A stretch of DNA of 64,000 nt from Engraulis encrasicolus. Taxonomy: Eukaryota; Chordata; Actinopteri; Clupeiformes; Engraulidae. The position numbers and the translations under genes are program-made. Every line of letters begins with the position of its first letter. Position 1 is the stretch's first letter. Below are positions 49,506-60,700 of the stretch, piece by piece. The stretch is taken from NCBI RefSeq assembly GCF_034702125.1, contig NC_085875.1, forward strand, positions 41,774,770 through 41,838,769, read 5' to 3'. The notes beneath the pieces are model-generated. The model did not search any database. It was not told the DNA's origin and worked only from the letters and a program-made list of their open reading frames with translations.

Positions 49506-50315
49506 CAGTCTGAGTATAGATTGATTACTTCTCCCTCTCTCCCACCCAGAGAGAGGGAAGCAATATTCTGCCGAACAATACAGTATGCATTCCATAGTTA
49601 TTAGTAACTTGTGTTATCCTCCTAATATGAACTGGTTTTGTGTGTCGTTGGACTAACTACCAACACATTAAACATTGCAGAACCATATGAGTGCAGGACA
49701 GCTTGTCAACAAAAAACAAACAAACAAAAACCCCACACTCAAAAGTCTATCACACGCACACGCACAGACTTAGAAAAATCAATTTCAAACTACAACAAAT
49801 ATGGGCTAATCTGATCAAAGTGTCACAATCACAAAACATGGACATTTGCCTAAACACATAAACAAAGCCTACACAAAGTCAAAAACACTTTCCACGCAAC
49901 AATTTTCAGTTAAATATAAACTTACGACGTGTCTTGATCAGCTTCCAAAGGCCCACCCCAGACGAAGGAAGAACAAAGCAGTGCGTAGGTGAGTGACCTT
50001 AAAAAGGACAACCAGTTGTTGTTTACAAACACTTCGAAAAGGAATGAGCACGGAGAGAGTAGTCTGATGCATGTTTACTCGATCAGGGGCTGTCTTGCAG
50101 CTGTTCTTTTATGTGTTGAACGTGAAAGTACGAAATGAGATGTTCGACCAACTCGCAACTTGAACATAAATAACAAAGCAGATATGTTGAACGGTTGTCA
50201 AAGTAATGCGTTCAACTCTACGTAAAGACCACCAAACACAACTGCTCTAACATTGCATTCTATAGATACGTTCATCACAGTGGTTTAAATTGTAGATTAC
50301 TCACAAAATCCACAT
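40166..50315 (-). CDS. tpp1: tpp1, tripeptidyl peptidase 1 (lysosomal sedolisin)
   Basis: Lysosomal serine-carboxyl peptidase (family S53) that removes tripeptides from protein N-termini; its loss causes CLN2 disease in humans. Thirteen exons on the minus strand give 558 residues (human 563). Order: short signal peptide ([17 protein letters not shown]), prodomain (residues to about 190), then the mature enzyme. Catalytic residues are present: Glu267 and Asp271 in [10 protein letters not shown], Asp355 in ASGDSGAG, Ser471 in SGTS|ASAP. Sequons include NNS, NLT, NIS, NMS and NAS. The last exon has [12 protein letters not shown], the calcium-site region. All junctions are GT-AG and in frame. Downstream of mis18bp1 on the same strand. 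Confidence 0.97.
41367..41492 (-). CDS. tpp1: tpp1 exon 12
   Basis: Reads [20 protein letters not shown] then [20 protein letters not shown] and FD. Human has ASTPVFGG; Thr to Ala here. Confidence 0.96.
41910..42068 (-). CDS. tpp1: tpp1 exon 11 (ends at catalytic Ser)
   Basis: Reads [20 protein letters not shown] to [16 protein letters not shown] and PIPWVSGTS; the last codon is the nucleophile Ser471. Confidence 0.97.
42240..42360 (-). CDS. tpp1: tpp1 exon 10
   Basis: Reads [20 protein letters not shown] then [20 protein letters not shown]; matches the [11 protein letters not shown] and [10 protein letters not shown] blocks. Confidence 0.97.
42580..42652 (-). CDS. tpp1: tpp1 exon 9 (oxyanion-hole Asp)
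   Basis: Reads [20 protein letters not shown] then FPAS. The Asp of GDSGAG stabilises the oxyanion in sedolisins. Confidence 0.96.
43199..43387 (-). CDS. tpp1: tpp1 exon 8
   Basis: Reads [20 protein letters not shown] to [20 protein letters not shown] and [10 protein letters not shown], near identical to the human segment. Confidence 0.98.
44094..44292 (-). CDS. tpp1: tpp1 exon 7 (catalytic Glu/Asp)
   Basis: Reads [20 protein letters not shown] to [20 protein letters not shown] and ISTWLFTNP; contains the sedolisin Glu267 and Asp271. Confidence 0.97.
45277..45474. mobile_element. 198-bp hAT MITE, perfect 8-bp target duplication
   Basis: Inverted ends CAGTGTTGCCAGAT / ATCTGGCAACACTG; flanks CCAGTAAG on both sides (45269-45276, 45475-45482). 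Confidence 0.92.
45495..46200. mobile_element. foldback element with about 247-bp inverted arms
   Basis: Arms 45495-45741 and 45955-46200 are near-perfect reverse complements (CTGGAAAGGAGAAGCTGGAG at the tips); spacer 213 bases. A transcript would fold into a very long hairpin. Confidence 0.9.
46879..46905 (+). repeat. (ATC)n microsatellite next to the tpp1 exon 6 donor
   Basis: Nine triplets; on the transcribed strand they are GAT repeats starting right after the gtaa of the donor. Confidence 0.92.
46911..47086 (-). CDS. tpp1: tpp1 exon 6 (propeptide junction)
   Basis: Reads [20 protein letters not shown], then [18 protein letters not shown] and NNSQAVAQ. The mature enzyme should begin at the LGVTP block, as in human. 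The donor is followed at once by a GAT triplet array. Confidence 0.96.
47347..47468 (-). CDS. tpp1: tpp1 exon 5 (prodomain)
   Basis: Reads [19 protein letters not shown] to DVSEHLDF; matches the AELLLPGAEFHHY region. Confidence 0.94.
48111..48261 (-). CDS. tpp1: tpp1 exon 4 (prodomain)
   Basis: Reads [20 protein letters not shown] to [16 protein letters not shown], equivalent to KYLTLENVADLVRPS..TQDFLTCWLS in human. Confidence 0.96.
48299..48427. mobile_element. small MITE, second copy of the 11908-12029 family
   Basis: Ends GGGGTGAGTTTCTC and GAGAAATTCACCCC are inverted; the interior has GCAAC/GTTGC motifs as in the first copy. Confidence 0.7.
48630..48895 (+). mobile_element. tRNA-derived SINE (plus strand)
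   Basis: Head TTAGGTTGCCACGCTTGTAA with B box GGTTCGACTCC, body as in the SINE at 21930. In tpp1 intron 3, opposite to the gene. Confidence 0.8.
49316..49455 (-). CDS. tpp1: tpp1 exon 3 (prodomain)
   Basis: Reads [20 protein letters not shown] then [17 protein letters not shown] to DPDSALYG. Matches human [21 protein letters not shown]. A CT array (minus strand) precedes its acceptor. Confidence 0.96.
49467..49503 (+). repeat. (GA)n microsatellite, a CT pyrimidine tract for tpp1 exon 3
   Basis: About 18 AG units; on the minus strand it is CT, ending 12 bases before the exon 3 acceptor. A GGA triplet array lies nearby at 49281-49302. Confidence 0.93.
49926..49997 (-). CDS. tpp1: tpp1 exon 2 (signal peptide end, prodomain start)
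   Basis: Reads [20 protein letters not shown] then QDT; hydrophobic core and likely cleavage near Gly-Pro. Donor gtaagt. Confidence 0.88.
50305..50315 (-). CDS. tpp1: tpp1 exon 1 (11 coding bases)
   Basis: ATG TGG ATT TT with donor gtgagt; joins exon 2 to give MWILSLTYALL. Too short to stand out alone; chosen because it makes a complete signal peptide right after the CLEAR-type promoter motifs. Confidence 0.82.
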
Positions 50316-50381
50316 CGCTGCGCTGAAAAGAACCAAATGTCCAGATACCAGGCATGTGTCTAAATTTGACAATCGTTATTA

Positions 50382-50403
50382 GTCATGTGACGGGTCACGT
50401 GAC
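50382..50403. promoter_or_regulatory. paired CLEAR-type E-boxes of tpp1 promoter
   Basis: GTCATGTGAC (50382-50391) and GTCACGTGAC (50394-50403), centres 12 bases apart, 67-88 bases upstream of the tpp1 ATG. GTCACGTGAC is the exact consensus bound by TFEB/TFE3 in lysosomal gene promoters; the first differs by one base. Confidence 0.8.
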
Positions 50404-51059
50404 AAATCAGCTGACTGCTGTAGAAGCAGAGACGATTTAAATTAGAATAGAGAATCTTTGGTAGAAGTACTTTGGGAAGTGTTTGTGTTTTGACCATTAC
50501 GTGTAGCCTTTATTAGCCTGGGCGAATAGCCGACTGTTGACGCCACTGACTTGCTTTCTACACAATTTATGCTGTTGTTCTGAAGGTTGTCGAAAGTCAA
50601 CAACTACCTATTGCATTCCTTGGGTATTGAATGACAAAATGTGTCAGCTTGTCCATGTGTGGTTATCCCACCCACATTGTGCCATTTTTTTTTTTTTTTT
50701 TTTTACAATCTTCCATGTTCCAATGTAGAGCTAGGGCATTTAAAAAAAAATGCAAGACCTTGGATCATTAGTTCAGCTTAGTACCAATTATAGTAATCAA
50801 TTTCATACTGTAAATGATAAATGAAGAGCAGGTGAAAAAAGATCACAAAACTTGAATGAAAAGATAGTTGAATGTCTACACATTGTATGCCAAATGTTGT
50901 AAAAATTCCCCAGGCCAACAATTTATGAAGAAATGTGTTAATTTGTCTCTATGTACTTTGGGCCTATTTTTAAAGTATCATTGTTTCAATCTGTCGGGTC
51001 ATCATTTCAGATTGGTACCATGCGGTCAGATTCTGAAAGAAGAGACATTTTATAGATAT

Positions 51060-51347
51060 AAAAAAATTCAGGTGCCATAAAAAAACCTGGAGGGTTCGCA
51101 TCGACACCCCTTTTCAACCCTACTAAGTCAACCCTAGTCTATGGCTATGGTGTGCGGGTGCATATTGATGCAACCTAAGGAAAGTTTTTATTTGATATTT
51201 TTTTCCCATTAAGTGTTGAGTTTATGTTTACTTGCACGTTATGCAATGTTAATAGTTTAAATTTAAGGTGGGGGAAGGCAAAATAATTTTTCACATCACA
51301 AAAACTTGCCATTTGAACAGGGGTGTGTAGACTTCGTATAGGCACTG
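51060..51347. mobile_element. decayed Tc1-type fragment (one end visible)
   Basis: The right end TATAGGCACTG is followed by TA, and its minus-strand reading CAGTGCCTATACGAAGTCTA then CACACCCCTGTT resembles Tc1-related MITE termini. No clear left end found. Confidence 0.4.
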
Positions 51348-51622
51348 TACTATCAATCCCACAGCCAACAGACTACACATTTGGTGTATTTAATGATTTT
51401 AATATCATATTGACAGCCAAATAAAAACATCCAATACACAATGGTATTTGCAGAAAATGTATTCTTCAGATAAAAGATCATATCATAGGAGAAATACATT
51501 GGGTCTGTATGTTTTGAAAACTTTATTAACCAACATGAATTGGAAGTTTTTTTTTTAATTTAGTGTCCGCAGACTATATACATAGGAAACTTAAAAACTG
51601 AAATCTAGGATTTCTTTTACAT

Positions 51623-51720
51623 TCAATCATCATCAGTAAAATAATAATCTTGATCACTTTCGTCTTGTGGGGAGGCTGCCTTATCGAACATTTCCCAAAC
51701 GACAAAGGACTCGTCTTCCG
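51623..51720 (-). CDS. mis18bp1: mis18bp1 exon 16 (C-terminus)
   Basis: Reads AEDESFVVWEMFDKAASPQD then ESDQDYYFTDDD and TGA. The YYF-acidic end is as in human. A minus-strand AATAAA at 51522-51527 lies about 95 bases past the stop. Confidence 0.92.
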
Positions 51721-54700
51721 CTGGAATGAAGACCAAGAAAGGAGAAAACATGTATTAATATAATCCTGGAGGCATGCGGTATGCATTTAGAGAAGTACTA
51801 AATTCTTGTACATACCAACACGTGTCTTCTGTGTTGCTTTCACAGGTGTGGGAATGTAGTTTTCCTTGTTTTTTGGCTACATACAAAAACACAAAACATT
51901 TACACTTTTTTGGGGGGCTTTTCAGCCTTTATTGGTTTTTGTGAGACAGGGCAGTGAAGGAGAGTCAGGATGCGAGCTGGGAGAGGGAGATGGGGAAGGA
52001 CTGGCAAAGGACCCGGTCCGAGAATCAAACCCGGGTCGGCCGAGTGGTAAACGTGTGCCCTACCATATCAGCCACGGTAGGGCCAAACATTTACACTTTT
52101 GTGGTGATAGACCACACAATGTTCATAAATGCATCATTGTAAGAATTGACATTGGTGATCTTAACACAAACATAAATCAGTTTAATTATCATACGACACA
52201 AATCAGATAAATGATGCCTTGGCCGTGGCTCAAACAGGCAAGACATCATACTCAGGGACCCGGGTTCGACTTCCTCTTCTCTCATCACTGAAAAGTTACT
52301 TCCAGAAAAATAAAGCTAAATCATGGCCATCTCAACTTTCTCAAAGGCAGCTGAAGGCACTCCATCCCCCCCTCCCCCTCTGTTCAGCTTCGACCAAGAG
52401 CATAAAGAGGCATTTCAAAGAGCAAGCCCGCTCACTGAGAACACAGGTGTACAGCAGTTTAGCCAGACCAAGTGGTGGAGATAGCTACATATTAATATGG
52501 TCTAGAGATGAATCCAACACTAGTTTCACAATGAACACTTGAACCAACCTACCTTAGCAGAACCCTTGCCTCCACGTCTTTTTAAGTCATTTTGACAGCG
52601 GAACGCATATTTGTCATCATTGGCCCTGGTGAGATAGATGAAGACAAATCATTTAACTGGCATAGGAAAACGATTATTAACATATTTTTAAAAAAAAACA
52701 TTTAAAAGTGTTATTTCCACACTATTTTCACATTAACATAACTATTAATGGTTTTTGTCAAGTTATTATTAGCTGTTCTGGACCATTTTTGCTGGGTGCA
52801 GGGCAACCGGGAGAGGGGTGGGACTCCGGAGAGAGCGTCACCCATGTGCAACTCATTGTAGGACTGCCACTGAGAACAACACACACCTGTGAAAAACACA
52901 GACTATCGGTGGGTGCGACAATCGTACCTGTTCAAAGAAGGGATCATGCCAGGGCTGATGTGCAGGCACTTTGGTGTCTTGACACCCGCAAGCATGAACG
53001 ATTGAGGAGTCTTGGGGGTCATGGGCAGACTCAGAGGGTGGTCTTCATCATCGGCCATGGACAACTGCAGATCGAAAACAGGATTGATCAGTAGTGTACA
53101 ATTAGTAAAATAATACATTATACGCACACTACTCAGTGTTTCCCGCAGAATTTTTGTTGGGGCGTAAAAAGTATATAGTTTTTGGTTACACAACTGTAGA
53201 AATTACATTCACAATATGAAATCTTTATCTTTTCAGGGGACCTAGTCAAGGTGGTAGGTGTTTCTTGTCAAGGTGGCCGCCTGGAAACCCTGCTACTACT
53301 GCTGCTCTGAGTTGTTTTTTATTTTACAGACAACACTTCAACCTTGGTCTTTGGTCAGACCAAACCAAATGAATAGGAGGAAGGGAATGTATACACTTTG
53401 AAATGGGGACTGTAGGAGCACCATGGTTCATTAGGCAGTGTTGGGAAAGTTCATTTTCTACCAGAACTAGTTCATAGTTCAGTTCACAGCTCTCAGAATG
53501 AACTAGTTCGTTCATAGTTCACAAAATGAACTAGGCCTAGTTCAGCCCCCCAGTTAGTTCGGGTACAACACTGTCATTAGGCTGAGGAACTGTAGACATA
53601 ACTTGTTGAATACGCAAACGTGTATGGATTTGTGAGAACTGAATATGCAATACATCGCGCCCCAATTCTGTATTTACAAAACATGGCATAGATTTGTAAT
53701 AGGCTTATATTTTTTTGCTTAAAATGTTTTGCTACCATTTTTGTTGATGCCATGTTGAGTCTCTTTTGCATGGGAGAGCTGGCGAAGGCATCGTCGTATC
53801 CGTCTTTGGGCAGCTGGTCCAAGACGTTGCGGATCTGCTGCCTTCTCTTCAGGGTGCCGGCTTTGGCAGTGATCACAGGAGCCTCTTTAACTGCACACAA
53901 AAGCAAGCAGTGGCCAAGGTTCAGAACAGCAGTGCTATTTACATAAACTAGGGAAATGCACATCAACCAAGAAGTGTTAGCGAGAGCAATGAGAGGTGGC
54001 AATCTGCCCCCTGGCCAACGTTAAATAGAGTGTTCCATGCTATGTTACATTGCGTGCGTTCCAATATGTGACCTTGCGTCCTCCACTTGGGCTTGTGGCC
54101 TCTCCATCGCCTCCTGGTCCCTCCTCCGTGGAAAAAAAACAATTATGTTTCCCAGCTGTCAGCCTAGCCCAAACAAATATTGGGGGACTACTCTCCAATC
54201 ACCATCCAGATTGCAAATGAGAAAATGACTTTACAATTGAGCTTTTGCGAGATATTGAAATATAATGCTGTTGTCAGTGATGTCATCATGACATATTACT
54301 TCCTGGTACGAGGCCACAAGCACAAGTGGAGGACGCAAGGTCGCATATTGGAACGCACACACACTGTAACATGTGAGTTGGTGTGCGCTTGGTGTCCCCT
54401 GAAGACGAGACACACACCACAGCTGGACAAGCAGACGGGCAGACAGACGCACAGTTAGGACCATTACAACACCTCCGGGAGACAAGGTAAAAATCAAATC
54501 TAATAGTATACACAGACAGTATATAAAGCTTTCACTGGAAATCATACCCGCTTCCTCCATCGGCTCATTCTTCTTGGTCTTGGTCCGCTTGCGGCTTCTC
54601 TGGCCAGCTTGCTGCTTAAAGGCATGCTGCTCCTGGCACTCCTCTGCAGAGCGGGAGCCCACCTTTAAGGCCACATTCGCCCAGAACGTGGGCACATATG

Positions 54701-57700
54701 TGGGCAGAGAACTCACAGCCCTGTGGAGAGAGGGAGCGAGCGTACAAATCAGAATGGGGGAAAAGAGGGTTTCTGTCAGGAATTTTGGGGACTCCATTTT
54801 GTATCCATCTTATCAGATCCACAGTTACAAGGGCTGTGTCATTACTATTTGGTTAGCAGATGTTAGGGCTTAATCATTCAAAGGGCTATGGGCAGCCCAA
54901 CAAGAACTAGCAGACCGGAAATCCTGTGATACGTGAAAAATGTTGGGTTGGTGAGCGTGATAATTGGGTGGGATACTGCACAAAACAGAGCCCCCAAATT
55001 CGCAGCTTGGCCCTGTGCATCTCAGACATGTGATCAAGCAATGTTTACACTGCACTGCTCCAGCTCAATTCGGACAAGAATTGACTTGAACGTGTAGTAT
55101 CAGCCATGCAAATCAAGATTACCTGACTTATACTTTACTCCCCTCCAGTCCTCATCAATGCCTTGTGTTAATGTTATGCAAAGCACACTCATCTTGTATA
55201 TGTCTTCCATTTAGCCTACGAGTCAATTAAAAAAGTGTCATGACAGAATATCATCCACATGAAACTTACTCGTCAAGCTTTCGCAGTTCTTCTGCTGTCC
55301 ACTCGTCGTCACCGTGAGGCTCTTCTCGTGCCTCTTTCTTGGCTCCCTTCTTCTCTCTGGAATTCCTTCTCGACCCCGCCTGCTCTTCTTTTGCCAAGGG
55401 CCTCAGGAATTCAGCCGTGCCATCATCCAGACGAGGCGTCTTCTTCTGAGCGCTCCGTTTTTTTGTTGTCTTTGGCGGAGCCTTCGCCTCCTGTTCCGAG
55501 TCCGAAGACGACAGAGACTGACGGATGGCCTTCTTTCGAGCCCTATGTTTTGTTGTAGCGTTTGATGACCCCATCACTTCTTGCTCCGTTTCGGAAGGCG
55601 ACAGGAACTCACGACCACTGTAGACATCTAGAGCATCAGTGGGGGTCTTCTTTCTAGGCCTCCCTCTATTCTTAGTCTTTGATGACCCCGTCACTTCTTG
55701 ATCTGTTTCCGAAACCGACAGAAACTCACGACCACTGTAGACATCTAGAGCATCAGTGGGGGTCTTCTTTCTAGGTCTCCCTCTTTTCTTAGTCTTTGAT
55801 GACCCCGTCACTTCTTGATCTGTTTCCGAAACCGACAGAAACTCACGGTCACTGAAGACGTCATTGAGAAGAGCCTTGTTCTTCTGAACCCTCCGTCTGC
55901 TCGTCTTTGGTGGCCCCATCACTTCCTCCTCTGTTTCCGAAGTCGACCGAGAGACGGGCACATTGGCAACAGTCTTTGTACGCTTCTTATCATGATCAGA
56001 TGACAGTCGAGGTGACGATCTTTTTCGCCCCGTTTGTTGTAAACGGTCCTCTGAGCTGCTCCGGCTGTTGGAACGTTTGCTACGGCCACTCTTTAATCTG
56101 GATGTTTTGTCCTTTGCTGCGTCTCTACTGTGAGCTTCCATGGGTGAGGAGGTGCTGCCAGATCTCTGACTGGATCGGTTACGGGGTGCGGTGGGCACAC
56201 TCCGGCTGGGGAGGTGCGGTATGGCAAAGGGGGACTCGTCTCTGGTTTCAGAAAGGGCCTTGTTGTCCCTAAAGGGGATCCTTCCGGGGCGCTGATAGGG
56301 CCTTGCCTTCCTGACCAGGTGCATCATCCCCTCCTCCTGGCTGGATGGACTTGGGCAATGGTCTGCATGAAAGGAGACATTACAGATGAGTTTATCCAAA
56401 GCTACTTTCAGATGAACTACACTAAATGAGCTACAAATGTGATGAGTATTCTTTAAAAAGCTTATTGGGGGAAGGGAAATAGACAGGCAGAGGACAAATT
56501 ACATCAAATTAGCAGATTACATCTTTATAAGAACTGAAAAAAGGAAAAATGTATGCAAGTGTGCGACACTACCTTTTTGGGTTACCCTGGCTTTTTTCAT
56601 GTTCTGCTTTTGACTCTGCCCCTTTCCAGCTGTACTTGCTGGCTGTGGAGCGGAGGAACAGTAATCAGTCAGTCATTGCTATTCGACATCCATAAAAAGC
56701 AATATCAAGTGTTACACCCCAACACAATCGTGGCCCTGCTGAGACAAACAACAAACCCAGCCTTGACCTTAAGGAATCATAAACAACACCTTTAAAAAGC
56801 CAACCAAATGAGTGAGATTTTGTTACAAACTGAACTCAAAGACAAGATGTTCAACAAACTTGAACAAATTAAAACTATGCAAACTGCAAAAGCATAGTAC
56901 AAACAAAGGTTTGAGAGGCATCAGCCAGAAGTTCCATACAAAAGAGCATCCGGCAAGCATGTTGTTAAAACGTTTCCATTTAGACATAAGCAAATATACA
57001 TTTTAGAAACTATTAGGAGCGTTAGTGGCCAGGTGAGCAATTTAGAGCTTTCAACATAGCAGCTCTGTACGATTTGACAAGAGGTCTCGTTTCCTCGTAT
57101 AAAATCCTCAGCTTCCACACAATAAGCATATTATGCACCGTCAACCTCCCAAACGTCTCATTTTGAGTGCCAGATCAGATTTACTATTAGTGAAGTGAAG
57201 AATCATTTCAAGCTTGTTAAATATGTGTACATGTAAGCTGGTTGTGGTGAGTGACAACATAGCAGATATGTGGACTTGTGACTTGAACTTGAGTCAGACT
57301 TGAGTCACAAATGACTTGACATGATACTTGGATTAGCAATATTAGGAATGACTTGAAACTTGACTCAGACTTGTCTTGTTTCACTCATATACTGAAATTA
57401 GGTGTCTGTGAACGCCATTGCTACCTCTACCACTTGATGTTGCTGCGAGTCACTTTATTCTCAAATCTGCTGTTGATAAGTGCCTGTGTACCACCACAAT
57501 TTGCACAAGTTCATGTATTGTAATCTGTAGTTTTGTATTAGTTCTATAGTACATATTCTTTCTATGTTTATGTGCGCACTTTATCAGGGTATCTGCACAT
57601 TTTTGCTCACCCAATTTAATGCTTTTTAATACCATTTTTAATACCTCCAACAAGAAAATTAATACCACTACACGGGGTGTGTGCATGTGCACGTTACATG

Positions 57701-60700
57701 GTATAAGTGTTATTACATTGCTATAATGCAAAATATAAAGTATTATTATGACCATTGTGCTAGTAGTGAAGCCTAATGTGAACACAAGTAAGCAGCAGCA
57801 AGGAAGAACTGATCTGGAAGCCTATGGAGACCAAGCTTGTCGAATTGCATACAAGCAGGAATTAAGGTGATGGGGGGGGGCCTAATGTTTCTCCCTCAGC
57901 CTCGCACATGCTTTAATAAGCCTACGAAATAAAACCGATTCTCACTGCCAGCTCCCTTGTCACTTTCTGTGGCAGACATTTGCCATGACTTGTTAAAGAG
58001 GTTTCTGAATGATGTGGGAGTTTTCATGACTGTGCAGAATCTGCCCCTCCCTTAGAATAATGTATTATTATTTCAAATCAAAGAAGCCTACATCTGTGTT
58101 AAAATTACAGTTGGTCTGGCTGCTGCCCAGGAGGGCCCAAGCTCCAGTAGTCTTTATTGTTGTGCAATTTAACCAAAGACATGCAAACACAACAAAAAGA
58201 GTGAGGTGACACACACACTAGTTTGAAACACCATTAGGCCTAACCCATTTTTTTTTTAATTCCTTCAAAACTGAAACCATTTCTAAATTGTGCATGTTTG
58301 ACATTTAATCCAATACCTTCAATTGTAAAAAATAAAATAAAATGGGCAACAATTGACCATTCATAATGGATAAATAGTTGAATGCACATTAGCCTACTAT
58401 GAGTAGAGGCTATAACACCTGTGGTTTAAAAGGGGTTAAAAAGGAACGGCTCTGGGCTACTCCTCCTTTCCCCCAAGCTTCATAATAGAGACGGTGGCAT
58501 CTAGCAAGAGGCGTTCTACTTTCAGTTTAGCAACAAGTCCTTCTTCGGAGCGGCGAGAGCAAGAAGCAGCAGCAGCTTCATGTGAATACCACAAGCATTT
58601 CACCGCTGACACGCGACTAAAATATAAGCTACCGATGCACACGCCACGCGGTTACCGATTTGGACATCCTCGCATATCTCATTGCGTCATTTAGACTCGT
58701 AAACACCGGTTTATTACATTTTACACACATTTCCACCGCTTGCAACTTCACTACTCGGGCACACTCCCGATTGCGTTACCCCTTGACAGCATCAAATAAC
58801 CGTAAACACAATGATACGAAGCTCGGAGACTTTGAAGTAGAATATTGCACGATTTAACTGCTAATCTAAATTGCAATCATGGCATTCATGAAATTACATG
58901 CGTTAGCAAACGCTACACTCAAACTCACGCTTTCGACGAGTAAAGTTTCGACGGTATCACAGAAATACAAATATCCACGCTGCATTTTGGTTGATGAAAT
59001 TTAAAAAGTCTCAACTCTTAAACTGCGGTCAAGTCAGCCACCACACGCACTGTGGTCGATGGAATTTACTTGGTCAGCCATCGTCATCAACCAGTAGGGG
59101 GATCCAGACGAGGGGGTCTGCTACCTGGCCGCCTGTCATTTACTGTCGAGTGCCTCGTTTCCTACCCCAGGCATGTTCCGACTCGGAGCGCTTGTTGCCG
59201 TCTGTCTTAGTGATGAAAAACTGTTTTTACGTAATTTAACTGTCCAAATATCTATATATTAGGATACTACATTGTGTCCGGGTGAAATTTAATGCCGATC
59301 CTTTGAAAATGAATGCCACACCTCGAAATTTAAAGATTTTTAAAGCCTTAAATTGCAAGTTCTGTATTTAATGCTTTTTAATGCTTTTTAATGTCCCGCG
59401 GGGACCCTGTTTATGGTGAAGCTTTAAATCTCATCGTAATTGTACAATGTCAATAAAGGCTTTCTATTCTATTCTATTCCATTCTAACGCTGACTTAGCT
59501 ATTCACACCTCAGACCTTGTGACACTTCACTACAAACAAATAACTTACGTCCCCCTCCGCCATAGAATAGTCGTGGTAAATAGTGACGTTCAGGTCCATG
59601 TCCACGGAGACGCGGGCCCCTTTCCAGTACTCCATGGGGGACTTGAGGATCCGGCCGCTGCGGGACACCTTCTGGCTGCTGCCCGGCACACTAGCAGGCG
59701 GAGTGACAGCTGGAAGATGACAGCAAGGGTGTCATGTCATTACACCAAGAGCCATTTTAACAAACAAACATGATGAAAACAACGGCCGTCGCACACTCAG
59801 AACTTCATGCAGTACATTTAATGAGACCAATGTTTTGGCTTACGCCTTCATCAGGGTCATTGTGTTAGATGGGGTAGGGTTGGGAAAGCATGCAGTGTTG
59901 TGGATATGTCCATGTCTGGTGATTCAGACGCTCGATCTTAACTACTTACTTGATAACAGCGGGGTCCACTTCTCTAACTTGGGCTCTGGAATAGGCTTCC
60001 TCTTTGTTGGCACAAAGGCCTTTTCAGGTTTTATCTTCTTTCGCTGGCTGTTAGGAAGATGGATAAAATTGCTAAAAACAGGACGAAGTTAAGTCACAAT
60101 GCGATTTTTGTATTATTTATATTACATACCTATTATGTTCTTTTACATATGCCTGAAGGTGTGTTTGCCACGTCTTTGGAAAGCCATAGAGAAACTTCTT
60201 TCGAAACGCTAAGGGTAACCCTGCAAAGCAAGACAGGTAACATGTAAAAATGGATGACTTCCATTCCTGTTTAAAGTGCATGTGTGCAAAGGCGAGCGGA
60301 CACATCTACTGTTCATGCATATTCTCTGATTAAGTGCATAGCAATCCACATTTTACATTTCCACGTAGATTAGGAAACCACCACTTACCACATGTGGATC
60401 TTGTGCACATTTTCCCAATCAGTACATACAGTTTCCCTGAGGCAGTTTTCAAGACATTGTTGGCAATGCGTTCAACTATGACGCTGCTGTGCCATGGTAT
60501 TTTGAGGTCACTGAAAAGATGAATGAGAGACAGCTTAGAGCTCAGGGGAATGAAAATATTACGCAAAATCAAACAAATTGTGACAGCCTTTTCTTACCCA
60601 TACTACTTTCAGTAAAGTACTTGCAATTCAATGTTCTAGATCTACAGTGTATACAAAGCCAAAAAGGACACATTTTGTCAAAACTACATTTAAACTCTAA

